Origin: CAWGCA01 sp963820955
GTDB lineage: Bacteria > Pseudomonadota > Gammaproteobacteria > Chromatiales > Chromatiaceae
Direction: 5' to 3'
Assembly (NCBI GenBank): GCA_963820955.1
Contig: CAWGCA010000005.1
Location: forward strand, 1 to 30,283
DNA length: 30,283 nt
Made by a program: the position numbers and the translations under genes. Under the pieces are notes generated by a model, which saw nothing but the letters and a program-made list of their open reading frames with translations, did no database searches and was not told the origin of the DNA. Shown piece after piece: positions 1 to 8,652 of the stretch. Positions within the stretch are counted from its first letter, which is position 1. Every line of letters starts with the position of its first letter.

Positions 1-69
1 CGCCATCAACTGGGTGACGATACCGTTGACATCCAGCCCTGAACCTAAACCCGGTGATGCAATGGCCAC
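1..69 (-). CDS. fliD: Flagellar filament cap protein FliD, N-terminal fragment (runs off window)
   Basis: Only the first 23 codons are inside the window. They read MAIASPGLGSGLDVNGIVTQ and continue LMA, which is the typical FliD/HAP2 N-terminus (a GLGSGLD then IV.QLM pattern that forms the first D0 helix). The start is a GTG with an AGGAGA ribosome site about 7 bases upstream. FliD caps the growing filament and is secreted by the flagellar export apparatus. It lies just after flaG, the usual order flagellin-flaG-fliD. The rest of the gene lies to the left of position 1, so completeness cannot be judged. Confidence 0.85.
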   Translation of the reverse strand, partial: MAIASPGLGSGLDVNGIVTQLMA

Positions 70-122
70 TAAGGCCTCTCCTAACGTTAATATAAAAATT
101 GGGACATCCTGTCCCCGCCCAC

Positions 123-521
123 TCAAGCCCTGGTCTGAAAGAGTAATCCGTTGATCTCACCCAACCGGTTCTGCATCTCGAGGATCTCCTCTGAGGGGAT
201 CTGCCGGATAATCTGATCTGTCTCCGAATCGATCACCTTAACCACTGCTTCGCCACTCTCTTCGTCCACACTGAACTGCAATTTTCGCTGGATGACCTGG
301 ACAAACTCGTTGAGATCTTCGACTACCTTGTCGGAGTTTTCCTCGTCTGCAGAGGTCTTGGCTGCTTTGTCCGCGCTCTGGACAACATCTTGTTTAACCG
401 ACTGCACGGTCTCGGGCCCGGCCAAAGGCTGCTTTCCCTGCACCCGATTGACGTTACCCGAGCCCCCCTTAGACTGTGGTCCTGATGACCCCAGTACATT
501 GTTAGAGACTTCGTTAATCAT
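123..521 (-). CDS. flaG: FlaG family flagellar protein
   Basis: A 132-residue protein with a low-complexity, Gly/Ser/Lys-rich first half (about residues 5-60). The conserved FlaG core follows at the C-terminus: LNEFVQVIQRKLQFSVDEE, then VVKVID..T.QIIRQIPSEE and a short final helix. FlaG proteins sit between flagellin and fliD in polar-flagellate bacteria and influence filament length; their mechanism is not well defined. The start is chosen from two adjacent ATGs (524 and 521): the AGGTGG ribosome site at 527-532 is best spaced (5 bases) for 521. An in-frame GTG at 530 overlaps that site and is unlikely. A perfect hairpin lies between the flagellin gene and this gene. Confidence 0.85.
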   Translation of the reverse strand: MINEVSNNVLGSSGPQSKGGSGNVNRVQGKQPLAGPETVQSVKQDVVQSADKAAKTSADEENSDKVVEDLNEFVQVIQRKLQFSVDEESGEAVVKVIDSETDQIIRQIPSEEILEMQNRLGEINGLLFQTRA

Positions 522-545
522 CATTGCCACCTATTTAGCTAGGTG

Positions 546-571
546 GGGAACCCGGGCTGACCCGGGTTCCC
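546..571 (-). promoter_or_regulatory. Perfect 11-bp hairpin between flagellin and flaG
   Basis: The arms GGGAACCCGGG and CCCGGGTTCCC flank a four-base loop. It lies 15 bases past the flagellin stop codon. No T-run follows on either strand, so it is not a canonical intrinsic terminator. It could stabilise the 3' end of the flagellin mRNA or reduce read-through into flaG; that role is inference. Confidence 0.6.
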
Positions 572-585
572 GCCAATCGCCAGAT

Positions 586-1953
586 TTACTGGAGCAGCGA
601 CAATACGGTCTGGGCAAAGCATTTGCCTGGGAGACCATGGCCACACCGGCCTGCTGCAGAATCTGCGCACGGGTCATTGCTGCCGTTTCAGCCGCGAAGT
701 CTGCATCCATGATTCGCGAACGGGCTGCGTCAGGTTCTCCGCAGAGACACTGAGGTTTGCAATGGTCGACTCGAAGCGCACCTGTACGGCACCTAGTTCG
801 GCGCGCAGGCCTGACGTTTTGCAGTGCAAAATCGATGGTGGAGAGCGCATCGCTCGCGTTGCTTCGGGTCAGTACATCGAGGTCGTTGAGAACGGTGTCT
901 ACTCAGAAGCCGAAGTGCCCAAGGCGAGCGTGGTAGCCGCAGCTCCCCCATGTGTGATGGAAGTACCAACATCGGCAACCAGCTCGATTCCAGAATAAAT
1001 AGTCTCGGTAGCACCAGCCGCAATAGCATCAAAAACAGCCGCTGTCCCGGCATCCTCGCCTACGGTGATTTCCTGACCAGTATTGTTTGTCAGTTTCAAT
1101 TCAGTACCATCAACAGACGCGTTACCCCTGTCTGATTCGAGACGTCGTTAATTGCTGCCACGTAAGCGGCTTCATCATCACCTGATGCCACAGCAACGGC
1201 TACGCCGTTGATCGTTATAGTGCCGTTTGCGGCTGCATCGGTAACAGCCAATGTAAGGCTGGTACTTGTCTCTGCGCGGGCAGTTACACCGCTATCAGCG
1301 GAAACAGAGTTTATAGCATTAATGACATCTGCCTGAGTTGTAGAGCCCGTCAAAGTTACCGTCTCGGTTCCTACGGTCAAAGCTTGACCAGCCGCAGTAG
1401 CGACACTTGTAGCCGTCATCGAGGTACCGGAAAGCACCGCGGCACCTAACTGACTTCCGCGCGCGTCAACGCCGGAAACGGTGATGGTCTGCCCGGCATT
1501 TGCACCCACCTGATAAGTCTGGCTGGAACTGCTTCCGTCCAGGATATTTTGACCATTGAACTGGGTACTGGAAGCGATCCGGTTCACTTCCTGGATCAGC
1601 TGTTGAACCTCGTTATTAATCGCCTGCCGGTCGGTCGCCGAGTTAGTATCGTTGGCGGCCTGCACAGCCAGCTCACGGATTCGCTGCATAGCATCGCCCG
1701 CCGTGGAAAGGGCACCTTCAGCCGTCTGGGCAAAGGAGATGCCATCGTTGGCGTTGCGGATGGCCTGATTCAGGCCGCGAATCTGAGAGGTCATACGCTC
1801 GGAGATAGCCAGGCCCGCAGCGTCGTCTTTTGCACTGTTGATACGCAGACCGGAAGAGAGGCGCTCCATGGCGGTAGCCAGAGAACCCTGGGACTTATTC
1901 AAATTCCGCTGTGCGGTAAGGGATTGAATATTGGTATTGATGATTTGTGCCAT
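586..1953 (-). pseudogene. fliC: Flagellin, C-terminal half disrupted by several small indels
   Basis: Flagellin is the filament subunit, exported through the flagellar type III apparatus. The N-terminal D0/D1 region is textbook: MAQIINTNIQSLTAQRNLNK, then LSSGLRINSAKDDAAGLAI and GISFAQTAEGAL (residues 1 to about 150), followed by a Thr/Ala-rich variable region. The first frame ends after residue 285. The rest of the protein is present but spread over other frames: a D2/D3-like part (about 1117-903), the start of C-terminal D1 (STIDFALQNV), then LRAELGAVQVRFESTIANLS, then MDADFAAETAAMTRAQ, and finally a residual VLSLLQ stop at 586. Breaks fall near 1119, 902, 812, 728 and 615. Four of the five are explained by one missing base in a G or C run. 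Repaired, it would be about 457 residues. A good AAGGAGC ribosome site precedes the ATG. A real pseudogene or poor base calling are both possible. Confidence 0.85.
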
Positions 1954-2067
1954 TTTCTTGCTCCTTATCCCCTAAGCGGCTGGTTTGGTTTGAAAGCCGG
2001 CCTGGGGTCAGGTTGATAACTGGCGGATATGCTCATGGGTTATGTGCATTTACCGCCTCCGACATTT

Positions 2068-2094
2068 GTAACGGCGGTAAGGGGGTAATCTTTA
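2068..2094 (-). promoter_or_regulatory. Sigma-28 (FliA)-type promoter of flagellin
   Basis: On the minus strand TAAAG (2094-2090) is followed after 14 bases by GCCGTTAC (2075-2068). The FliA consensus is TAAA, 15 bases, GCCGATAA, so spacing is exact and the -10 matches 6 of 8. It gives a leader of about 110 bases before the flagellin ATG at 1953. Late-class control of flagellin by FliA is established biology. Confidence 0.75.
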
Positions 2095-2156
2095 GGAAAA
2101 AGCGAGGAATGGCGTTACTTCCAATCAACCGGGAAATTAATATTAACTTATTGTTT

Positions 2157-2490
2157 TAATTATATTATATAGAGTGTAAATTTATTCCCGGGAACCGGTT
2201 TCTCGACTTTTTCCAGGATCGAAAATACTGGTTAAGATTTTCTCATCCCGGCAAGAAGAAAACGCGGCCACAGGGTAATACAGCCCGAGGTTTTTTTAAG
2301 AGATGTCCGCTATCCGCTACAACCGGAATAGAGAAGTTTCTGGATGCGGGCGTTGCGCCCGAAAAAAGAAAGACTATCTCAATCTGTCATCCCGGCAAAA
2401 GCCGGTATCCAGAAAGCGACTGTTCTTAGTATATGGATTCCTGATCTACCCTACGCTTCGTCCGGAATGACGAATAAACCCTGGATGCTC
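2157..2490. other. Intergenic stretch between flagellin promoter and flgL
   Basis: No coding region is supported here. The first part (about 2150-2200) is AT-rich and lies upstream of the flagellin promoter. The second part holds a dispersed-repeat-like palindromic element at 2386-2471, described separately. No clear intrinsic terminator for flgL was found. Confidence 0.6.
2386..2471. repeat. MITE/REP-like palindromic intergenic element
   Basis: The element begins GTCATCCCGGCAAAAGCCGG and ends CCGGAATGAC, so its outer ends are inverted repeats of each other (GTCATcCCGG / CCGGaATGAC). TATCCAGA and TGGATTCC form a second, inner inverted pair. This layout is the widespread proteobacterial 'GTCATTCCCGCGAAAGCGGGAATCCAG' style of short dispersed repeat. 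Only one copy is present in the window, so repetition elsewhere in the genome is inferred. Confidence 0.6.
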
Positions 2491-3711
2491 CTAAATATAG
2501 TCAAAGAGGGACAATCCCTGCACCTGGGTATAGGCCTTCTGCGCGGCCTGTAGTGCTATCTGCTGGCTCTGGAAGCGAGTGATGGCCTCGGTGTAATCCA
2601 GGTCCTGCTCTTCGGACCGATGGGACTCCAGAGAGAGTTCGATATCGGCATTCAGCTCCATCTGTTCATCGATGCTGTTCAGTCGGCCACCGACCGCGGC
2701 CCGGGTCGAAACCATATTCTCCAGGGCCAATTGGACATCGGAGATGAACCGGTCAAGGGGTTGATTGCGCTCCAGCGCGTCGGTGAGCTGATAGAGGGTG
2801 TCGAAGATATTACGGTTGGGCGCGGTTGACGGGGTCGCACCAGCAGTCAGCCCGGTGGTCGCCAAGGTCGCACTCCCACCCAGAGCGATATCGATACCGC
2901 TCCCACCGACTCCTGTCAGTGTCACCCCCCCCGATGAATCGATGACTGCCCGAACGTCTGTCCGATCCGATACCGCATTAATTGCGTTCCGCAACTGCAA
3001 CGCACGTTCCGCTGCGTCCGCCGCCGGCTGCAGTGCCCCGAGAGGGACCGCTCCGTTACCGTTGCCACCGTCGATGGTGATATCCCCGGCAGTAACTGCG
3101 GTGAAGCTCGTGGCAGCAACTGCATTGGTAGTGGCCACCGGCCCGGTGGCCACGTTCACGAAAACATCGTAGCCGGTGTCCCCGTCGGCGACCTGGCGCT
3201 CCGACGATATCTGCAGGTGGCGCTGACCTGTGTCCCCCTGGTAGGCATAGCTGCCCACCGCTGGGTTTGTAAACGGCCGGGTAGCCGATTGATAACCGGC
3301 GAAGATATATTCACCGTTACTGTCGCGAGTATTGGCCAGGGACAGCATCTGATCCAGTATCTGAGATACCTCTGCCGCGATCGCTCTGGAATCCGTAGGA
3401 GTGAGCGTATCGTTGTTGCCTTGAATGGTCAGTTCGTTGACCCGTTGCAGGAGATTGGTGGCACCCAGCAATACCCCCTCCTCCGTTTCCAGTCGGGCGC
3501 GGGCGCGGTTGGCGTTGTCCTGATACTGTCGAACCGTGTCGATGGCACCGTTGAGACCGAGCACCCGGGCGGAGCTGACCGGATCATCGGAGGGTGTCAA
3601 CACCCGCCTCCCGGTGGATAGCTGGAGCTGAGTATCATTCAGACCAGCCTGTTGACCCAGCATGGCGGTGAGCGCCCGCTGGGTCATCATGTAGTTGGAG
3701 ATTCGCAACAT
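2491..3711 (-). CDS. flgL: Flagellar hook-filament junction protein FlgL (HAP3)
   Basis: A 406-residue FlgL, the second of the two junction proteins linking hook to filament. The N-terminus MLRISNYMMTQRALTAMLGQ followed by LSTGRRVLTPSDDPVSSARV (residues 30-50) and a flagellin-like C-terminal helix (AITRFQSQQIALQAAQKAYT, ending LSLFDYI) define the family. The middle (about 180-300) is Ala/Gly/Thr-rich and variable. It is somewhat longer than the enterobacterial protein (about 317 residues) because of this insert. Its start lies two bases beyond the flgK stop, and its GAGGAGG ribosome site lies in the last codons of flgK, which indicates translational coupling in a flgKL unit. Confidence 0.96.
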   Translation of the reverse strand: MLRISNYMMTQRALTAMLGQQAGLNDTQLQLSTGRRVLTPSDDPVSSARVLGLNGAIDTVRQYQDNANRARARLETEEGVLLGATNLLQRVNELTIQGNNDTLTPTDSRAIAAEVSQILDQMLSLANTRDSNGEYIFAGYQSATRPFTNPAVGSYAYQGDTGQRHLQISSERQVADGDTGYDVFVNVATGPVATTNAVAATSFTAVTAGDITIDGGNGNGAVPLGALQPAADAAERALQLRNAINAVSDRTDVRAVIDSSGGVTLTGVGGSGIDIALGGSATLATTGLTAGATPSTAPNRNIFDTLYQLTDALERNQPLDRFISDVQLALENMVSTRAAVGGRLNSIDEQMELNADIELSLESHRSEEQDLDYTEAITRFQSQQIALQAAQKAYTQVQGLSLFDYI

Positions 3712-3713
3712 AT

Positions 3714-5678
3714 CTACCTCCTCACCGCACCGATCAGAGTGTCGAACAGGGTGCTGGCGACGGAAATCACCTGGGCCGATGCCTGGTAGGCCTGCTGATA
3801 CTTGATCAGGTTGGCTGCCTCTTCATCCAGGTTGACCCCGTTGATGGATGAGAGCGACATCTTGTGCCGTTCCAGCAGCCCTTCGGTGGACTGCATATTC
3901 ACTTCTGCGCGGTGGGTCTTCGAGCCCACACTGGATACCAGTTGGGCATAGGTCTCCTGCAAGGTAGATGTTCCACTTAGCATACTGTCGGTCGCCTGAA
4001 TCCCCGCCATGGCCAGGGCGTTTCGATTGTCACCCACACCACCACTGTTGTTCTGGATGACAAAACGATCACCGTCCGCCGGAACGCCGCGGAACGAGAA
4101 GGCCGCATCCCCGAAGCCCGGGATGGTAAACGGGGCACCTGCACTCTGGGTCGCCGGATCATAGGCCAGGGCCATCTCCGTAGTCGCCAGGTTGCCGTCC
4201 AGATCGACGTTGAACTGTGACCCCGCCGCATCGAAGGTCAAGGTGATATTCGCGGCCAGGGGCAGGCCCGCAAGGGTCCCTGCAGACGGCTGGGTAATCG
4301 AGCCACTACCCCCGTTTCCCGATCCTGTATTCGCGTTCAAACCAGGCTGGGCCCGCAGCGGAGCCGCCGCTGCAAATCTGGCCGGATCGTTGATCAGCAG
4401 GGTGATTTGTTCAGCCGCATCCCGGGTCGGTTGCACGAGAAACCTGTCGCCGGCCGCCGCGGCCCCGGAGATGGTGAGATTAAAGCCGTCGATTACCGCC
4501 GTGGTGTGGGGATAGACACCACCTGTGTTGATTGCGAAGCTTTGACCGTCTGAGCGCCTGGTCAAGGTAAACAACCCGCCGCCGCCCGATTCCAGTTCGT
4601 AATCGCTGGCGGTGAGACTGCCACTATCCAACATCGATGCCGAAACGGTCACAGCGCTGGCGTTGCCGTTGTTGGGTATCACGCCAATACTGGGATCACT
4701 GAACACGCTTCCACCCAAGGCTCCATGCAGGTCCAGGCCGAGCTGGTGCTGGGCATTCACCCGGTCGCTGACGCCGACCGCTACCAGCCCTAGCTGGTTC
4801 TGTGCAGGATCCAGTATCTGACTGCGGAAAGAGAGCAGCCCGCCAATCTCACCGCCGGCCAGCTGGCTGGTGATCACCTGGGTGCCGGCGCGATTAGTGA
4901 AGGTCACGTCATGCCGATTCACCTCGTCGGCGCCAGGCTGGGTGGACAGGGTAGCCGGGGCAGATCCGATCACCAGCGCCTGCCCCTTACCGATGAACAC
5001 GTTCCAGGCACCGTCGTCCTGGGGCACGATACTTATATCGACGCGTTCGGACAGCTGATTCAACAGTACTTCGCGTTCGTCGAACAAGTCGTTGGGATCC
5101 CCCGATCCAGAGGCACCGATAGCCTCGACGATGTTCTGATTTACCCGCGCTATGGACTGGGCCAGTCCGTTTATCTCTTCGGTGACACCCGCCAGCTCCT
5201 GGTTCAGTTGATCTCGCATGTCATTGAATTGAAGATTGAGATCATGAAACCGGTCGACCATGGACTGGGTTTCGGAGAGCAGCTGCTGTCGACTTGGCAT
5301 GGAGGAGGGGTCATCGGCCAGCAACTGCATGGCATCAAAGAATCCCTGGATCGCCGGATCCAGGCCGATATTGGGATCGGCAAGAATATTATCCATCCGA
5401 CTGGCGTGATCGAAGTAGCTCTCCAGTTCCGATGCGGTAGACTGGGCGGAACGGACCTGGGTGGCGAGAAAATCGTCATAGGACCGTTGGATATCGGTCA
5501 CCTTGACGCCCGATCCAAGCCAGCCAACACCGGTCAACTGAGGTGTCTGGGTGCCCAGCAGCGTGCGCTGACGGCTGTAGCCGACGGTGTCGGAGTTGGC
5601 GATGTTGTGGCCGGTGGTATTCAGCGAACGCTGAAACGCCAGTAAGCCGGAAACGCCGATGTTGAGTAGACCTGGCAC
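3714..5678 (-). CDS. flgK: Flagellar hook-filament junction protein FlgK (HAP1)
   Basis: A 654-residue FlgK, the hook-proximal junction protein. The N-terminal rod motif reads GLLNIGVSGLLAFQRSLNTT followed by GHNIANSDTVGYSRQR (residues 3-40). The C-terminus has the conserved SSINGVNLDEEAANLIKYQQ followed by AYQASAQVISVASTLFDTLI. The central part (about 340-560) is a long, variable, Gly/Ala-rich domain. The reading frame stays open 27 codons further upstream, but family alignment points to the GTG at 5678 directly before PGLLNIG, with an AGGT-like ribosome site about 9 bases away. A 108-base gap separates it from flgJ. Confidence 0.95.
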   Translation of the reverse strand: MPGLLNIGVSGLLAFQRSLNTTGHNIANSDTVGYSRQRTLLGTQTPQLTGVGWLGSGVKVTDIQRSYDDFLATQVRSAQSTASELESYFDHASRMDNILADPNIGLDPAIQGFFDAMQLLADDPSSMPSRQQLLSETQSMVDRFHDLNLQFNDMRDQLNQELAGVTEEINGLAQSIARVNQNIVEAIGASGSGDPNDLFDEREVLLNQLSERVDISIVPQDDGAWNVFIGKGQALVIGSAPATLSTQPGADEVNRHDVTFTNRAGTQVITSQLAGGEIGGLLSFRSQILDPAQNQLGLVAVGVSDRVNAQHQLGLDLHGALGGSVFSDPSIGVIPNNGNASAVTVSASMLDSGSLTASDYELESGGGGLFTLTRRSDGQSFAINTGGVYPHTTAVIDGFNLTISGAAAAGDRFLVQPTRDAAEQITLLINDPARFAAAAPLRAQPGLNANTGSGNGGSGSITQPSAGTLAGLPLAANITLTFDAAGSQFNVDLDGNLATTEMALAYDPATQSAGAPFTIPGFGDAAFSFRGVPADGDRFVIQNNSGGVGDNRNALAMAGIQATDSMLSGTSTLQETYAQLVSSVGSKTHRAEVNMQSTEGLLERHKMSLSSINGVNLDEEAANLIKYQQAYQASAQVISVASTLFDTLIGAVRR

Positions 5679-5786
5679 GCCATTATACCTGCTGGTTAGA
5701 TGTCTGAATTCCCAAACCGGGCTCGAGAACCGCCTGTCGGGCTGCGGATCCTTCGGCAACCGTCCGATACTGACAAGCCCTCATGA

Positions 5787-6737
5787 CTAGAGCGGCTCTG
5801 TTCCCATCTCCTTGAGCCCCTCGATGGCCTGCTCCATGATTGATCCATTGAGCACCCGGTCAATCTTTGCTGCATATTCCGGGTCCGTCGCATACCCAGC
5901 CTTCTGCAGCTCGGAAAAATAGCCCTTCGTGCTGCCCGTTGCGCCCAGGGCCTGACGATAGCGGGGATTTGTACGCAAAAAATCGACATAATCGTCAAAA
6001 CTGGCGCGAAAAGAATCGTACGCCCGGAATTGGGCCTTTTTCTTTACCGCCAGCCCCTGTTCGTACTCGACTGTATTCAGGCTGACCTTGTCGCCTTTCC
6101 AGCTCGGATCCGCCTTGATACCAAACAGATTTCGGGCCGGACTTCCGTCTACCAGCCGCATCATCCGTTTGCCCCAACCGGTCTCCAGCGCCGCCTGAGC
6201 CAGCAAGGCCTGGGGTGCAAGACCGAGTTTCTTTGCTGCCTCCAGCGCCCAGGGCCACAGCTTCTGAACAAACTCCCCGTTACTCCACTCCGCCGGATCT
6301 TCATCCAGCTTTGCAGAAGCGGTAATCGCCGGAGTGTCCTCCGCCTGCCGCGGGGCTTGGGGTCGATCCGAGGCGCGGATCTCCGCGGCTGATATCGGCT
6401 GGCTGCGATAGGCCTCCAGATTTTTCGCCGGGTGCGGGGACGCCGACTCATCTGACCCAAACTGACGTTTGATCACATCGGCCAGCCCCATGCCGCCACT
6501 CTCCGCCAGATGAATGGCGAGCTGCTGGTCATACATATCCCGGTAAAAGAGCGTCTGGTCATTGTCCAGCAGCCCCTCTCCCAGGCTGGCTTGGCGCATA
6601 CTCTTCAGCATCTGGTGTATCAGCAGCGACTCGAACTGGCGTGCCACCTGATCCAGGGAACCGTCAGCGTCCCGCCCGGCTCTGGCCTTCAGTTCTGCCA
6701 GACCGCTGAAATCGGTATAGACCATCGCCGTGTTCAT
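5787..6737 (-). CDS. flgJ: Flagellar rod assembly protein / peptidoglycan hydrolase FlgJ
   Basis: A 316-residue, two-domain FlgJ. Residues about 25-95 are the rod-binding domain (QVARQFESLLIHQMLKSMRQ, then DMYDQQLAIHLAESGGMGLAD). Residues about 150-310 are a glucosaminidase-type muramidase domain, with the catalytic Glu in LLAQAALETGWGKRM and downstream FGIKADPSWKG and YRQALGATGS. The protein works in the periplasm, opening the peptidoglycan for the growing rod. Full-length dual-domain FlgJ is typical of gammaproteobacteria. Its ATG overlaps the flgI stop (TAATG), so the two genes are translationally coupled. Confidence 0.96.
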   Translation of the reverse strand: MNTAMVYTDFSGLAELKARAGRDADGSLDQVARQFESLLIHQMLKSMRQASLGEGLLDNDQTLFYRDMYDQQLAIHLAESGGMGLADVIKRQFGSDESASPHPAKNLEAYRSQPISAAEIRASDRPQAPRQAEDTPAITASAKLDEDPAEWSNGEFVQKLWPWALEAAKKLGLAPQALLAQAALETGWGKRMMRLVDGSPARNLFGIKADPSWKGDKVSLNTVEYEQGLAVKKKAQFRAYDSFRASFDDYVDFLRTNPRYRQALGATGSTKGYFSELQKAGYATDPEYAAKIDRVLNGSIMEQAIEGLKEMGTEPL

Positions 6738-7912
6738 TAGATAATGATCAACTCCGCATTCATGGATCCCGCCTGTTTCAGCGCCTCCAGGATTGCCACC
6801 AGGTCGCTGGGAGCGGCCCCTACCTGATTCACCGCCCGAACCACATCGTCAAGCTTGACACCGGGTTTGAACAGGAACATGCGGGCCGGCTCTTCGTTGA
6901 CTGCCACGGTGGATTGCTGCACCACCTCGGTCCTGCCGCGCCGGGCAAAGGGTCCCGGCTGGGAGACCTCCGCATTCTCGCTGACTGTGACGGTGAGATT
7001 GCCGTGGGCAACCGCGACCGGGGTGATGTGGACCTGGGTGCTGATGATGACCGTTCCGGTGCGCGAATTGACCACAATCCGCGCCGGTGCCTCCGCAGGT
7101 GTCACCTCCAGATTCTCGATCATCGACATAAAACTGACCCGCTGGGCGCGATCAACCGGGGAACTGACCCGAATAGACGTGGCATCCAGTGCCCGTGCAA
7201 CGCCCGCCCCCATTGCCTCGTTAATCGAGTCCACCACTCGGCGCGCAGTAGTAAAATCACTGTTGAACAGGTTCAGGGTCAGATAGTTGCCGTCAGCAAA
7301 CGCCGTCTCGACCATTCGCTCCACTGTGGCGCCATTGGGGATTCGACCCACGCTGGGGATATTAACCGTGACCTTCGAGCCATCCGCGCCTGAGGCAGTC
7401 AGCCCCCCCACCACCAATTCACCCTGGGCAACGGCATACACCTTCCCATCGGCCCCCTTCAGCGGCGACATCAGCAGACTGCCACCGCGCAGGCTCTCGG
7501 AATCGCCGATCGAGGAAACAGTGACATCGATCTTCTGACCCGGTTTGGCGAAAGCCGGCAGTTCCGAATGGATGGATACCGCCGCCACATTTTTCGGTTT
7601 GATCCGGACCCCCGGCGGAACCACGATACCAAGCTGGCTCAGCATACTTTTGAGACTCTGTTCGGTGAAAGGCGCGGCACTACTTTTGTCGCCGGTGCCA
7701 TCCAACCCTACCACCAGGCCATAACCGATCAGTTGGTTACCGCGTACGCCACCGATAGAGGTGATGTCCTTGATCCGTTCCGCGCGCGCCTGACCGCCAA
7801 GACCGTTGAGCAACAGGAAAAAAGCCAACGCAGCAAGATAGAGTGCCAGCCTGCCCGGGGCTGGATTGGAAGCTTGGCGGCTGTACTCTAAGTCTCTTCT
7901 GTACCGTCTCAT
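6737..7912 (-). CDS. flgI: Flagellar P-ring protein FlgI
   Basis: FlgI forms the P ring around the rod in the peptidoglycan layer. The mature part begins at ERIKDITSIGGVRGNQLIGY followed by GLVVGLDGTGDK and closes with AAPSDLVAILEALKQAGSMN followed by AELIII, both diagnostic. The first ~44 residues form a long signal peptide (MRRYRRDLEY... LALYLAALAFFLLLNGLGG, cleavage after QARA). ATG 7912 is preferred because an AAGGTGG site lies 5 bases upstream; in-frame TTG 7927 and GTG 7921 are possible but would place that site inside the gene. The length of 391 residues is normal once the long n-region is allowed for. The stop overlaps the flgJ start. Confidence 0.95.
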   Translation of the reverse strand: MRRYRRDLEYSRQASNPAPGRLALYLAALAFFLLLNGLGGQARAERIKDITSIGGVRGNQLIGYGLVVGLDGTGDKSSAAPFTEQSLKSMLSQLGIVVPPGVRIKPKNVAAVSIHSELPAFAKPGQKIDVTVSSIGDSESLRGGSLLMSPLKGADGKVYAVAQGELVVGGLTASGADGSKVTVNIPSVGRIPNGATVERMVETAFADGNYLTLNLFNSDFTTARRVVDSINEAMGAGVARALDATSIRVSSPVDRAQRVSFMSMIENLEVTPAEAPARIVVNSRTGTVIISTQVHITPVAVAHGNLTVTVSENAEVSQPGPFARRGRTEVVQQSTVAVNEEPARMFLFKPGVKLDDVVRAVNQVGAAPSDLVAILEALKQAGSMNAELIII

Positions 7913-7923
7913 GTCAACCACCT

Positions 7924-8634
7924 TCAAAAAGGAGAAATGTCGCTATTGAAGAACCCTGCCAACCAGCCCATCGCATTGGACTCCGCCAGCGCTCCATCAC
8001 CCACATAGACCATGGTGGGATCCGCGAGCCGGGTGGAAAGCATAGTATTGGTGGAGTCAATATCCGCTGGCCGTACGATGCCGGACAGCCGGATGTACTC
8101 GTTGCCCTGATTGATGCCGATTCGCTTCTCCCCCCGCACCATCAGGTAGCCGTTGGCCAGCACCTCTATCACCGTCACCGTGATATCACCGCTCAGGTTA
8201 TTGCTTTGCTCGCTGTCGCTGTCGCCCTCAAACTCCGTGGACGATTCCAGATTGAACGCCAGATTGTTTTTGTTATTGCTGGCCAGCGGAAAAAAGCCAG
8301 GGGTGTCGAACTGGGGTACCGAACCGAGGATGGTCGGATTCGACATGGAGGTATTGTTCTGCTTGTCTACGGAGGTCTTGGCCTTCTTGTCGGCCTTGGT
8401 CTTTTCCACCAGCTTGACGGTAAGCATATCTCCCACTCGGCGGGCCCGCAGATCCTCGAACCAGGATTTTTCATATCCGGCCTGATAGATAGCCCCGTTA
8501 CTGACTTCCGGGGTGGTGTCGACAACGGGTCGAAGCGGCGCATAGGCCGGATCCCGCTTTGGTGGAGTAGCGTTACAGCCGGAGAGAACCAGACCAACCG
8601 AGGTCAGAACAGAGAGGCTGAAAGCACGAAGCAT
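7924..8634 (-). CDS. flgH: Flagellar L-ring lipoprotein FlgH
   Basis: FlgH builds the outer-membrane L ring. It has a lipoprotein signal peptide with the lipobox LSGC (Cys about residue 20), then the family core: YEKSWFEDLRARRVGDMLTV, then FESSTEFEGD-type and GDITVTVIEVLANGYLMVRG followed by EKRIGINQGNEYIRLSGIVR. It ends MGWLAGFFNSDISPF, typical of FlgH. ATG 8634 is chosen over the adjacent GTG 8637 because the AGGTG site is then 5 bases away. It lies 18 bases after flgG and 11 bases before flgI. At 236 residues it matches the usual length. Confidence 0.95.
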   Translation of the reverse strand: MLRAFSLSVLTSVGLVLSGCNATPPKRDPAYAPLRPVVDTTPEVSNGAIYQAGYEKSWFEDLRARRVGDMLTVKLVEKTKADKKAKTSVDKQNNTSMSNPTILGSVPQFDTPGFFPLASNNKNNLAFNLESSTEFEGDSDSEQSNNLSGDITVTVIEVLANGYLMVRGEKRIGINQGNEYIRLSGIVRPADIDSTNTMLSTRLADPTMVYVGDGALAESNAMGWLAGFFNSDISPF

Positions 8635-8652
8635 CACGTCACCTGCTGTTTA

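Noticed and set aside
4911..5645. Plus-strand open frame (244 codons) opposite flgK
   Set aside because: It is an antisense shadow of the FlgK N-terminal region.
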